A stretch of 10,719 nucleotides of DNA, taken from positions 1-10,719 of the forward strand of contig JBJOGJ010000131.1 in the NCBI GenBank assembly GCA_046048295.1. The letters are read 5' to 3'. The position numbers were made by a program, and so were the translations under genes. Source of the DNA: CBDCWA01 sp046048295. GTDB lineage: Bacteria > Pseudomonadota > Alphaproteobacteria > Rhizobiales > Hyphomicrobiaceae. Of the stretch, positions 1 through 6,571 are shown in pieces (position 1 is the first letter of the stretch; each line of letters opens with the position of its first letter). Under the pieces are notes generated by a model that made no database searches, was not told where the DNA came from, and saw nothing but the letters and a program-made list of their open reading frames with translations.

Positions 1-10
1 CCCGCAAACC

Positions 11-39
11 GTCTCAAGGCGTGAGAAATGGCTTGAGGC
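11..39 (-). terminator. Weak stem-loop downstream of tRNA-Thr
   Basis: Bases 11-18 and 32-39 form an 8-bp inverted repeat (core CTCAAG/CTTGAG, one G-T pair) with a 13-nt loop. It starts 26 nt beyond the 3' end of the tRNA in the direction of transcription. There is no U-tract after the stem, so it is at best a weak terminator or a processing boundary. Confidence 0.22.
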
Positions 40-65
40 AAAACGCATAAGCTTTTGAAACTGTT

Positions 66-140
66 TGGTGCCGGCTGAGGGATTTGAACCCCCGACCAAC
101 GGTTTACAAAACCGCTGCTCTACCACTGAGCTAAGCCGGC
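66..140 (-). tRNA. tRNA-Thr (anticodon UGU)
   Basis: Reading the minus strand gives a complete cloverleaf. The 7-bp acceptor stem is perfectly paired (134-140 with 70-76), followed by the discriminator A at 69 and a genomically encoded CCA at 66-68. The D arm contains the usual TAGCTCAGT...GGTAGAGC pattern. The anticodon stem-loop has the loop TTTGTAA, giving anticodon UGU, which reads ACA threonine codons. The T arm has the typical GGTTCAAATCC core. The total length of 75 nt including CCA is normal. It is transcribed leftward, away from the RND exporter gene. Nothing suggests it is broken, and no duplicated 3' end that would mark an integration site is visible in the window. Confidence 0.97.
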
Positions 141-156
141 CCCGTGGGCAGGGCGA

Positions 157-162
157 TATATA
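157..162 (-). promoter_or_regulatory. Putative -10 box of the tRNA-Thr promoter
   Basis: On the minus strand a TATATA hexamer preceded by GGG lies 17 bases before the mature tRNA 5' end. That would place transcription start near 150 and leave a leader of about 10 nt, which is reasonable for a tRNA. No good -35 hexamer sits at the expected distance, so the call rests on the -10 and its position alone. Confidence 0.35.
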
Positions 163-398
163 CCCGTGTTGGCATCTTGGCACCAGTAGGGAAGTCCGAA
201 TCGCCGCCGCCGCCGGCGAAACGAGTGAAGGCTGCGGCAATTGGCGCAGAGTTGATCATACTCGGTGCTTGCGCCACAGTAAGCCTCGGGGCAACCATCG
301 TGCGATTCCTTTTGCCTTCATTTGCAGTTGCATAGGTTGCGCATTGCTGCTCGGGGCACTTACCTGATCAAAAACCAGCGCTGGAGAGGGAGACGCCG

Positions 399-2726
399 AT
401 GGCCGACGGCACGCAACCGAAGCGGGCGTTTCGGTTCACATTTGGCCTCGAGCGTCTGGGCCTGGTGGCACTCAGGTCGCCAGCCCTTTCCGGTCTGCTC
501 ATCATTGTGCTCAGCGTGCTCGCCGTACTCGGCTTGATGCGGCTCAAGGTGGACGATTCCCTGTCCGAGCTGTTTCGCACGGATACCAAGGAATTCCGCC
601 AGTACGAGGATATCGACAGGCGCTTTCCGTCGAGCGAATACGATGTTCTCGTTGTGGTCGAGGGCAAGGATCTGCTGCGACCAAAACAGCTCAAGGCATT
701 CTCCGAGGCAGCCGTGGAGCTGCTGTTGGCGGATGGCGTGAACGGCATCGTCTCGATGATGTCGGCGCGTGGGAAGCCCGATGCGACGGGGTATGCGCCG
801 CCCATCGTGCCCGACGACGAGTTGCCGACTGGGGCCGCCTACGACGAGATGATCAAGGCGCTCAGATCGAATGAGATCGTCGCTGGAAAATTCCTGTCCG
901 ACGACGGTACGCTCGCGCTGATCGTCATCTCGCTGGACCGGGAGGCGGTGGAGAGGCAGGGTGCGCGGGAGATCATCGGCGGTGTCGAGAGGGCGATCGA
1001 TTCGACGCTGAAAGGGTCGGGCCTGCATGCCAAGCTCACCGGCGCCCCCGTCATGCAACTCGAAATCCGCAACGCGGTGGAGCGGGACCGGCTCGTATAC
1101 AATGGGCTCGGCTTTCTCGTTGGTGCGATAATCGCGTACATCTTCTTCCGACGCCTGTCGCTTACCCTCATCGCGGTGCTCGGCCCGTCAATCGCGATCC
1201 TGTGGACGCTTGGCGTGGTGGGTGGGCTCGATTTCAGGCTGAACCTGTTCATCAACGTCATTACGCCCCTTATCCTGGTGTCAGGGTTCTCGGATTCGAT
1301 GCACCTCGTGTTCGCAATCCGCAGGGATATTCTGGCCGGGGTCGATCGGGTCACGGCTGCTCGAAACGCTGTCATCGACGTTGCGCCTGCCTGCCTTCTC
1401 ACCGCGATGAATGCGGCGCTTGCCATCCTGTCGTTCTCGTTCGCGGAATCGGCTCTCGTGCGCACCTTCGGTTTCGCAGCACTGCTCGCGGTCGGCATCT
1501 CGTATTTCGCAGTCGCTGTCGTCGTGCCGACCCTGGCAGTCCTGCTCATCAGGCCGGAGCCCGACGCGAAGCCTGTCGACGTGCGCGAAGACGGTGGGGT
1601 CGGCGTTCTGCACTACCTTACGACGGGCATCATCGGCGCCGTTGCGCGCAAGCCGACGTTCTATTTCATCGCCGGGCTGATGTCGGTGATCCTGACTGGT
1701 GCTGCTTATGTGCAACTTGAGCCGCACTACCGATTGGCCGACCAGGTGCCGGACCGGGAGCAGGCGCTCGCTGCGACCGGCCGCTTGGACCAGAAGCTTA
1801 CCGGCGCCAATCCGGTCCATGTGATGATCCAATGGAAGCATGATGCTTCCATTTACGATGACAAGACGCTCTCCGTCATTCGATCGGCGCACAATGTGCT
1901 GGAGAAGGAGGCCGGGCTCGGCAACGTATGGTCGCTCGATAGTCTCCGGCGTTGGCTTGCGGAGGGTGGGGACACCCGTATCGAGACGGTCCAGAAGTAC
2001 GTCAAGATCCTGCCGGAACACCTGGTTCGCAGGTTTATCGCGAAGGAAGAGAATGCAGTCCTTGTCACAGGCAGATTGCCGGACGTCGACGCAAGTGAAA
2101 TCCTGCCTGTCGTCGACAAGATCGACAAGGCGCTGGAGCCGATCCGGCAGGCCAGTCCGGGCTACGAGATTGCCGTAACGGGGCTTCCCGCGATCGCTGC
2201 AAGGAATAGCGCAAAACTCATCAGCGAGCTCAACTGGGGGCTCGTCGGAGATATGTTCATCATTTTCGTTTTCCTTGGCTTGGCGCTGAGGTCGGTCCTA
2301 GCAGGCGTTGCGAGCGTGCTGCCGTCCATGTTCCCGATTTTCGCAACTGGAGCGCTTTTGTGGTGGACCGGGGAGGGGCTTCAGTTCGCGTCCATCATCG
2401 CGATAACCGTGGCCTTCTCGCTCGCCATCGACTCGACCATTCATTTCCTCAACCGTTTCCGGCTCGAGGAGGATCGGCTCGGGGGTAAGGCTGGTGTCGA
2501 ATATGAGGCGCTGCTCAGGACCGCCCAGCATATAGGGCCGGTGGTCGTTCTAACGACGATCGTGCTCGCGCTCGGGCTGGGCGTGACCATGCTGTCGCAT
2601 CTGCCTTCGCTCAGGCTGTTCGGTCGCTTGGCGGGCGTGTGTCTGTTCGCGTCGCTTATCGGCCAGCTCGTGATCCTGCCGGCAACCATTGCACTCTACC
2701 GGCGCTACTTCCCGCGTGCCGGCTGA
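399..2726 (+). CDS. RND-superfamily exporter (MMPL / COG1033 type)
   Basis: This 775-aa integral membrane protein has the duplicated RND layout. TM1 is at about 29-47, followed by a large periplasmic loop at about 48-230 and a five-helix bundle at about 231-385. The second half repeats this with TM7 at about 417-435, a second periplasmic loop to about 612, and five more helices to about 770. Each half has an acidic/His motif in a central helix (GFSDSMH around residues 296-302; AIDSTIH around 676-682), as in COG1033/MMPL proteins, where such Asp residues are linked to proton-driven export. The ATG at 399 is preceded by a strong purine-rich ribosome site at 383-392. No adaptor or outer-membrane channel gene lies nearby, which fits the single-component HpnN/MMPL-like branch and not the tripartite AcrB branch. 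The substrate is unknown; lipid or hopanoid export is a possible analogy. It is shorter than I recall for HpnN, so I do not use that name. The 3' end overlaps the convergent EamA gene by 22 bp. Confidence 0.9.
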   Translation: MADGTQPKRAFRFTFGLERLGLVALRSPALSGLLIIVLSVLAVLGLMRLKVDDSLSELFRTDTKEFRQYEDIDRRFPSSEYDVLVVVEGKDLLRPKQLKAFSEAAVELLLADGVNGIVSMMSARGKPDATGYAPPIVPDDELPTGAAYDEMIKALRSNEIVAGKFLSDDGTLALIVISLDREAVERQGAREIIGGVERAIDSTLKGSGLHAKLTGAPVMQLEIRNAVERDRLVYNGLGFLVGAIIAYIFFRRLSLTLIAVLGPSIAILWTLGVVGGLDFRLNLFINVITPLILVSGFSDSMHLVFAIRRDILAGVDRVTAARNAVIDVAPACLLTAMNAALAILSFSFAESALVRTFGFAALLAVGISYFAVAVVVPTLAVLLIRPEPDAKPVDVREDGGVGVLHYLTTGIIGAVARKPTFYFIAGLMSVILTGAAYVQLEPHYRLADQVPDREQALAATGRLDQKLTGANPVHVMIQWKHDASIYDDKTLSVIRSAHNVLEKEAGLGNVWSLDSLRRWLAEGGDTRIETVQKYVKILPEHLVRRFIAKEENAVLVTGRLPDVDASEILPVVDKIDKALEPIRQASPGYEIAVTGLPAIAARNSAKLISELNWGLVGDMFIIFVFLGLALRSVLAGVASVLPSMFPIFATGALLWWTGEGLQFASIIAITVAFSLAIDSTIHFLNRFRLEEDRLGGKAGVEYEALLRTAQHIGPVVVLTTIVLALGLGVTMLSHLPSLRLFGRLAGVCLFASLIGQLVILPATIALYRRYFPRAG

Positions 2727-3646
2727 GCCTGCAGTTGCTTGTGGCGTGCGCGTTCAATCCAGATGTTCAGTGCGTTGGCGGCAATGATGATCGATCCACC
2801 AAGCAGCACGTAGCTACTTGGCGGTTCGGCATACAAAATGATACCGACCACGGCAATGAGCGGCAGGCGAACGAAGTCCATTGGGGCGACGACAAGAGCA
2901 TCGGCGTGCCTGTAGGCGCTGACCAGCGAGAAGTGGGCGACGAGAGAAGCAAGAGCGATCGCGGTCACCCATATCCAGGCGCCGCCGCTCGGCAGTTCCA
3001 ACCTGGCACCGCTCAGGACCAGGGCGATCGCTGCCTGGAAGCCCAGCATGTAGACGAGGACTCTCAAGGGCGGCTCGGTGCGAGTGAGCAGCTTTGTCGT
3101 CAGTATCGCGCCGGCGAAGAAGATGGCGCAAAGGATTGCCATCCAGGTGCCGTTCGATATCTCGGTGAACCCCGGCCGCACGACGACCATTGCACCAGAA
3201 AAACCGATGCAAGCGGTTGCGAGCCGGCCGCCGGTCAATCTCTCGCCAAGTACAAGTGGAGCAAGCAGCGCCACCCAGAGCGGTGCCGTGAATTCGAGTG
3301 CGAACACCTCTGTCAGAGGAATTAGCATCAGGGCGGCAAGCCAAGTCGCCTGGCCTGCAAAGTGCACTGCCGAGCGCGCGAAATGGAGCCCGAGTTTTCT
3401 CGTGCGCAGTCCGGTGAAAGACTGACTCGTGGCCTTCATGATGAGCAGGATCACGACGAGCGCAATGAAGCTGCGATAGAATATGAGGTCTACAACGGGC
3501 AGGGAGCGGCCCGCTTCCCGCCCAGCCACCGCCATCAGCGAGAAGGAGACCACCGCCAGAGCCATCCAGAGTGCGGCCCGTGCGGCGTTTTGGGTTTGCT
3601 CGCGCGGGGGATTGCCGGTCATTCGGCTTTCGTCTGTGGGGCTCAC
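2705..3646 (-). CDS. EamA/DMT-family permease
   Basis: This 313-aa protein has about ten hydrophobic helices arranged as two EamA repeats, at about residues 24-157 and 166-295. Each repeat ends in the usual pattern: ALLAPLVLGERLTGGRL then a Gly-rich helix ending VVVRPG in the first half, and YAEPPSSYVLLGG then IIIAANALNI in the second. EamA (10 TMS drug/metabolite) proteins export or exchange small metabolites at the inner membrane; the substrate cannot be read from sequence. The listed start is GTG at 3646, with GGAG 11 nt upstream. An ATG at 3622 (305 aa) is a real alternative, and neither has an ideal ribosome site. A charged Lys/Arg tail closes the protein. The gene diverges from the methyltransferase across about 80 bp and converges on the RND exporter, with the stop codons overlapping. 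Confidence 0.92.
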   Translation of the reverse strand: MSPTDESRMTGNPPREQTQNAARAALWMALAVVSFSLMAVAGREAGRSLPVVDLIFYRSFIALVVILLIMKATSQSFTGLRTRKLGLHFARSAVHFAGQATWLAALMLIPLTEVFALEFTAPLWVALLAPLVLGERLTGGRLATACIGFSGAMVVVRPGFTEISNGTWMAILCAIFFAGAILTTKLLTRTEPPLRVLVYMLGFQAAIALVLSGARLELPSGGAWIWVTAIALASLVAHFSLVSAYRHADALVVAPMDFVRLPLIAVVGIILYAEPPSSYVLLGGSIIIAANALNIWIERARHKQLQAQPARGK

Positions 3647-3727
3647 TTGAGCTTCGGCTCCATGGGCTTTGCGCGTAATTGCAGGTATCGTATGTCACAA
3701 ATTGAAGAGCACGACGAGGAGAGCAGG

Positions 3728-4363
3728 ATGGCCGACGAGAAACTCGAGCAGGAGCGCGCACGGTTCGACGAACGCTATGGTGAGCCCGGGTATCACTACG
3801 GAACCGAGCCGAATGCTTTCCTGGCGGCTCAGAAGCATCTGCTGAAGCCGGGCCAGAAGGCGCTGGTTCCGGGCGATGGAGAAGGGCGCAATGGCGTCTG
3901 GCTGGCCGAGCAGGGGCTCGACGTCACTTCGTTCGATCCGTCTTCCGTCGGCATGGCGAAGGCGGGCAAGCTGGCTGCCGAGAGGGGGGTGAAGATCGAG
4001 GCCAAGGTCGGAGACTTGGTAAGTTGGAACTGGGTGCCGAATGCCTTCGATGTCGTGGTGCTCACATACGTCCATGTCGAACCTGCAACGCGAGCTGCCG
4101 GTCATGCTGGAGTGTGGCGTACTCTTAAGCCTGGAGGGATCGTCATACTCGAAGGGTTCTCGCCAAGGCAGATCGAAATGAAGAAGCACGGCGCGACCGG
4201 CGGTCCAGGCAACCTTGCCTGGCTCTTCAGCGAGGAGATGATGCGGTCCGATTTCCCTGGCGCGGAGTTCCTGGTGCTCGAAGACGTCGATGACGACTTC
4301 GAAGGCCGCACTCATTCCGGGCGATGTGCCTTGATGCGCGTTGTGGCCCGCAAGCCGGCCTGA
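3728..4363 (+). CDS. Class I SAM-dependent methyltransferase
   Basis: This 211-aa soluble protein has a Rossmann-type methyltransferase fold. The N-terminal segment FDERYGEPGYHYGTEPNAFL (about 13-32) is typical of small TehB-like/Methyltransf_25 enzymes. Motif I is VPGDGEGRNG (47-56), which binds SAM. The acidic residue ending strand 2 is D70. Motif III lies in FDVVVLTYVHV (107-117), and LKPGG (133-137) precedes strand 5. The acceptor is unknown; tellurite or small-molecule methylation is only a family-level possibility. I chose the ATG at 3728 because of the good upstream site GAGGAGA at about 3715-3721. An in-frame ATG at 3692 would add 12 residues but has a poor ribosome site. The gene is probably a single transcription unit, with a hairpin about 40 nt after its stop. 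Confidence 0.9.
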   Translation: MADEKLEQERARFDERYGEPGYHYGTEPNAFLAAQKHLLKPGQKALVPGDGEGRNGVWLAEQGLDVTSFDPSSVGMAKAGKLAAERGVKIEAKVGDLVSWNWVPNAFDVVVLTYVHVEPATRAAGHAGVWRTLKPGGIVILEGFSPRQIEMKKHGATGGPGNLAWLFSEEMMRSDFPGAEFLVLEDVDDDFEGRTHSGRCALMRVVARKPA

Positions 4364-4402
4364 TGGGGAGGTGCGGCACTTCTCAGTCGTGTGGTGCTGT
4401 AG

Positions 4403-4429
4403 ACGCGTTGTCGCTTCCATGCAACGCGT
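4403..4429 (+). terminator. Stem-loop after the methyltransferase gene
   Basis: ACGCGTTG (4403-4410) and CAACGCGT (4422-4429) form a perfect 8-bp stem around an 11-nt loop, 39 nt past the methyltransferase stop. A T-rich but interrupted run (about 4434-4442) follows. It may be a weak intrinsic terminator separating this gene from the next, which has its own -10 box. Confidence 0.4.
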
Positions 4430-4484
4430 GCCTGTATTCTTCCGCGTGAGCACCAGGTCGCATTCTTTGCAGCCGATCGCCTCA

Positions 4485-4490
4485 TATAAT
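4485..4490 (+). promoter_or_regulatory. Consensus -10 box for the small four-Cys protein gene
   Basis: A perfect TATAAT lies 37 nt before the ATG at 4527, which would put transcription start at about 4497. The best -35 candidate with 16-bp spacing is TTCTTT (4463-4468), a weak match. A better hexamer, TTGCAG (4467-4472), is only 12 bp away, which is too close. The -10 is convincing, but the full promoter is less so. Confidence 0.5.
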
Positions 4491-4526
4491 GGTCGAATCA
4501 CACGATTGCTCGAGGGATCTGCTGGT

Positions 4527-4931
4527 ATGCTTAGTCTTGGCAAAAGAGCTTTGCTGTTCATCGGGGTGCACGTTTTTGCACTGGTTCTCCTGGCATTGAC
4601 GGCCTTTTCGCAGGAGGACGGTACGTTGGTGGCTTTGCACGACCTGCGTGTCGAGCGGGGCCGGTTGTGCATGTCGGATCATTTTCACGTCGGTTCGAGC
4701 CAGGGACAGACCTCGAAAAAGATTGCCGAGCGTGAGGCAATTGCCAGCTGGGCCGGGTTTACAGCCTGGGAGTATGGGGATCACTGGGGCAATATTCGAT
4801 TGGCGGGCAGCAGGTCGATGAAGTGCGCACAGTCGGGGACAGGTTGGGCTTGCGAGGTGCAGGCGCGTCCTTGTCGGGCCATCAGCCGCAAGTCGAAGCG
4901 CGGTCCTAGGAAGCGCGCGCGGCGTAAGTGA
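4527..4931 (+). CDS. Small exported or membrane-anchored Cys-containing protein
   Basis: I do not recognise a named family with certainty. The 134-aa product starts with a positively charged end and a hydrophobic stretch at about 8-27, which is a signal peptide or N-terminal anchor, with possible cleavage after AFS near residue 28. The presumed extracytoplasmic part has four Cys (48, 100, 109, 116), enough for two disulfides. Its aromatic and His-rich core runs from DHFHVGSSQGQ (51-61), through a helix AEREAIASWAGFTAWEYG (67-84), to the Cys-rich end WACEVQARPC (107-116). The pattern resembles conserved hypothetical exported proteins I associate with Rhizobiales, from memory only. A very basic tail (about 118-134) follows. 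The ATG at 4527 has GAGGGA nine bases upstream and lies 37 nt past a TATAAT box. The open frame extends upstream to 4341, but that part overlaps the methyltransferase end and is not coding-like. Confidence 0.72.
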   Translation: MLSLGKRALLFIGVHVFALVLLALTAFSQEDGTLVALHDLRVERGRLCMSDHFHVGSSQGQTSKKIAEREAIASWAGFTAWEYGDHWGNIRLAGSRSMKCAQSGTGWACEVQARPCRAISRKSKRGPRKRARRK

Positions 4932-4946
4932 AGCCGAACCGCATTT

Positions 4947-5708
4947 TCAGCGCCCGGTTAGCAGTCGTCCGAGCACCGCTCGGATGATACGCCAGCCATA
5001 GCGTGCGATGATGAACTGTATGATCCAGCCGACTATACCCTTGTTCTGGAAACCCAGCATCTGCCCCAGGATGTCGCGAATGACATTGCCAGGGCGTTGA
5101 CCGTCAATGCGTCCCTTGCGGCGGATGATATCCGTAATGTCACCGTATGGATTCTGGCGGCCATAACCACCATCGGCAGGACCTTGGAGCATGTCGTCGT
5201 TTGGCATCGGCAGTGGCTGCTGCTGGCCTACACTCGGTCCGAATCCAAGCCAGGAGCGACGCGCCTGAGGGATCTTTTCCCTGAGGTTCTCCAGGCCGCC
5301 CTGCAGTTGCTGTGAGATGGCCCCCATGGCTATCGCTGCAATCTGCGGCAGCATTGCCTTGATCGTCTCCTCAGGCAGGCCGGTCTGATTCGACGCTCGC
5401 GCGGCAATTGCCCGGCTCCTGGACTTCGAGCGGAAGACTTCCTGCAGCGCGTCGACCCCGGCGTTGTCTGCTTCCCCGAGGTTTGCATCCGGCGACAGGA
5501 AGCGCTGATAGTCTTGGCGTCCCAGCAGGTCGACAACATTGGCGATTCCGCCGCGCGACAGGGTGTTGCGTTCGATGGCTCGTGCAAGCTCGGGGAGAAT
5601 GCTGTCAACGAGGCTGGCTGCCTGATGCTCCGGGACGCCGTAAGTCTCGGCCAGATTGCGGATCGCATCGCGCCCGCGGCCTTCCTCGAGTTGATCGAGA
5701 AGCTGCAT
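4947..5708 (-). CDS. DUF937-family protein
   Basis: The first 150 or so residues of this 253-aa product match the DUF937 pattern. There is an N-terminal helical part (LLDQLEEGRGRDAIRNLAE), then GGIANVVDLLGRQDYQRFL, GVDALQEVFRSKSRSRAIAA, and the characteristic QTGLPEETIKAMLPQIAAIA segment followed by MGAISQQLQGGL. The function of DUF937 proteins is not settled. After a Pro/Gly/Gln-rich linker (about 155-200) comes a second helical region, including a strongly hydrophobic stretch GIVGWIIQFIIA followed by basic residues, suggesting membrane contact. I chose the ATG at 5708, which has GGGGGAAAGG just before it. A GTG at 5720 would add four residues but has no ribosome site. The gene converges on the four-Cys protein gene with a 15-bp gap and no clear terminator. 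Confidence 0.82.
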   Translation of the reverse strand: MQLLDQLEEGRGRDAIRNLAETYGVPEHQAASLVDSILPELARAIERNTLSRGGIANVVDLLGRQDYQRFLSPDANLGEADNAGVDALQEVFRSKSRSRAIAARASNQTGLPEETIKAMLPQIAAIAMGAISQQLQGGLENLREKIPQARRSWLGFGPSVGQQQPLPMPNDDMLQGPADGGYGRQNPYGDITDIIRRKGRIDGQRPGNVIRDILGQMLGFQNKGIVGWIIQFIIARYGWRIIRAVLGRLLTGR

Positions 5709-5898
5709 CCTTTCCCCCACTCACTGCGACGGTGCCAGTCTGTCCGTGGAATGATAGCATGTGGCACAGGCGGGGCTGAAATCGTATTTGCGATGTAATA
5801 GTCCTATTGAGCAGTACAAGAAAAGATCAGAATTTCACTTGCCATAACGGGCCGATCAGGTTTTTCCTTGGCGAGGGGAAAGTGGATCTCGTCTTCGC

Positions 5899-5922
5899 CG
5901 GTGCTTCATTCGCGAAGTGCCG
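5899..5922 (+). promoter_or_regulatory. Leader stem-loop upstream of the Arg/Tyr-rich protein gene
   Basis: CGGTGCTTC (5899-5907) can pair along its full length with GAAGTGCCG (5914-5922), giving nine pairs including two G-U, around a six-base loop. It lies 66 nt before the ATG at 5988, in a gap with no recognisable gene. It may be a leader RNA structure affecting stability or translation. No promoter, riboswitch class or U-tract can be assigned. Confidence 0.3.
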
Positions 5923-5987
5923 TAATGAACCCGCTTAGAGGTGTGAGTTATTCTCGGGGCGGAAGTTCAAATGTCGGAGGCTCGACT

Positions 5988-6527
5988 ATGAAACTACTCT
6001 TAAGGTCCTTCACGGCATTTGCTGCGGTGCTGTTCGCAACCGCTGCAAGTGCAGGTGTCGTCAGCTTGAAGCCGGCGCCGGCTATGCCTGCAAACCTTGT
6101 TCATAAGGCGCAGATCGGCATCTACCTCTCGTTCGGTCCGCGCTACCGCTACAGTTCCCGTCGCTATCGTCGGTGCTACCGGCGAACCTACTGGCGCTGG
6201 GGCAGGCGGCATTGGCGCTGGGTCTGTCGGCGTAGCTGGCGGCCGGCCCACTACTATGCGCCCTATTACTACGGCCGACCGAGATACTACGGTTCGCGTC
6301 GGTATCGCGTCAGGCGCTATCGGGCGCCGAGGTACTACGGCGGCTTCAGAAGTGTGCGCCGGGGACGCGGGTTCCGGCGATCCGGCGGATTTCGGCGGTC
6401 TCGGATAATTCGCGGCGGCGGCTTCCGCAGCAGGCGTGCAGTCCGGCGTGGCGGCTTTAGCCGTGCCCGTGCGTTCCGGGGACGGGGCAGCGGCGGGCGC
6501 CGGGGCGGTCGCGGCAGGCGGCGCTGA
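5988..6527 (+). CDS. Exported Arg/Tyr/Gly-rich low-complexity protein
   Basis: The 179-aa product has a clear Sec signal peptide, with a basic start, a hydrophobic core and the cleavage motif ASA before residue 23. The mature part is extreme: 49 Arg in 157 residues, 17 Tyr and 5 Trp, and I see no Asp or Glu in the whole protein. The first half has RY, RRY and YYG repeats with two Cys (RRCYRR and WVCRR). The second half is Gly/Arg-rich with GGF-R and RGG-like repeats, ending in GRRGGRGRRR. The ATG at 5988 has a strong GGAGG at 5976-5980. Such composition suggests a polyanion-binding or matrix protein at the cell surface, for example binding acidic polysaccharide, lipopolysaccharide or nucleic acid. 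That is inference; structural Tyr/Gly-rich proteins are another option. The large open frame on the opposite strand is a by-product of the GC-rich repeats. Confidence 0.8.
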   Translation: MKLLLRSFTAFAAVLFATAASAGVVSLKPAPAMPANLVHKAQIGIYLSFGPRYRYSSRRYRRCYRRTYWRWGRRHWRWVCRRSWRPAHYYAPYYYGRPRYYGSRRYRVRRYRAPRYYGGFRSVRRGRGFRRSGGFRRSRIIRGGGFRSRRAVRRGGFSRARAFRGRGSGGRRGGRGRRR

Positions 6528-6538
6528 CAATCATCGAA

Positions 6539-6571
6539 GCGGCCTCAACTCCTAGAACGGGTTGAGGCTGC
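6539..6571. terminator. Stem-loop between two convergent genes
   Basis: GCCTCAAC (6542-6549) and GTTGAGGC (6561-6568) form a perfect 8-bp stem that can extend to about 12 pairs with G-U pairs (6539-6550 with 6560-6571), around a nine-base loop. It starts 12 nt after the Arg-rich gene's stop and contains the TAG stop and last codons of the convergent DUF1134 gene. Neither side has a U-tract, so it is more likely a two-way 3'-end stabiliser or weak terminator than a classical one. Confidence 0.45.

Noticed and set aside
66..140. tRNA gene as an integration site for a mobile element
   Set aside because: No integrase, no repeat of the tRNA 3' end and no mobile genes are visible in the window.
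144..335. 63-codon GTG-started frame with a hydrophobic C-terminal half, between the tRNA and the exporter gene
   Set aside because: It starts three bases from the tRNA 5' end on the opposite strand, overlies the probable tRNA promoter and has no ribosome site; the hydrophobic run could be chance.
839..2021. Long minus-strand open frames opposite the RND exporter gene
   Set aside because: They are shadow frames of a well-supported coding gene; their composition is rich in Arg and Ser, with no domain pattern.
3695..4672. 325-codon minus-strand frame opposite the methyltransferase
   Set aside because: The plus strand holds clear SAM-binding motifs and a good start; the opposite frame has no recognisable motif.
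4937..4959. Possible terminator between the four-Cys gene and the DUF937 gene
   Set aside because: Only a five-pair stem with a 13-nt loop and no U-tract; too weak to claim.
6000..6530. Pro/Ala-rich minus-strand frame opposite the Arg/Tyr-rich gene
   Set aside because: It mirrors the GC-rich repeats; the plus frame has a signal peptide and strong ribosome site.
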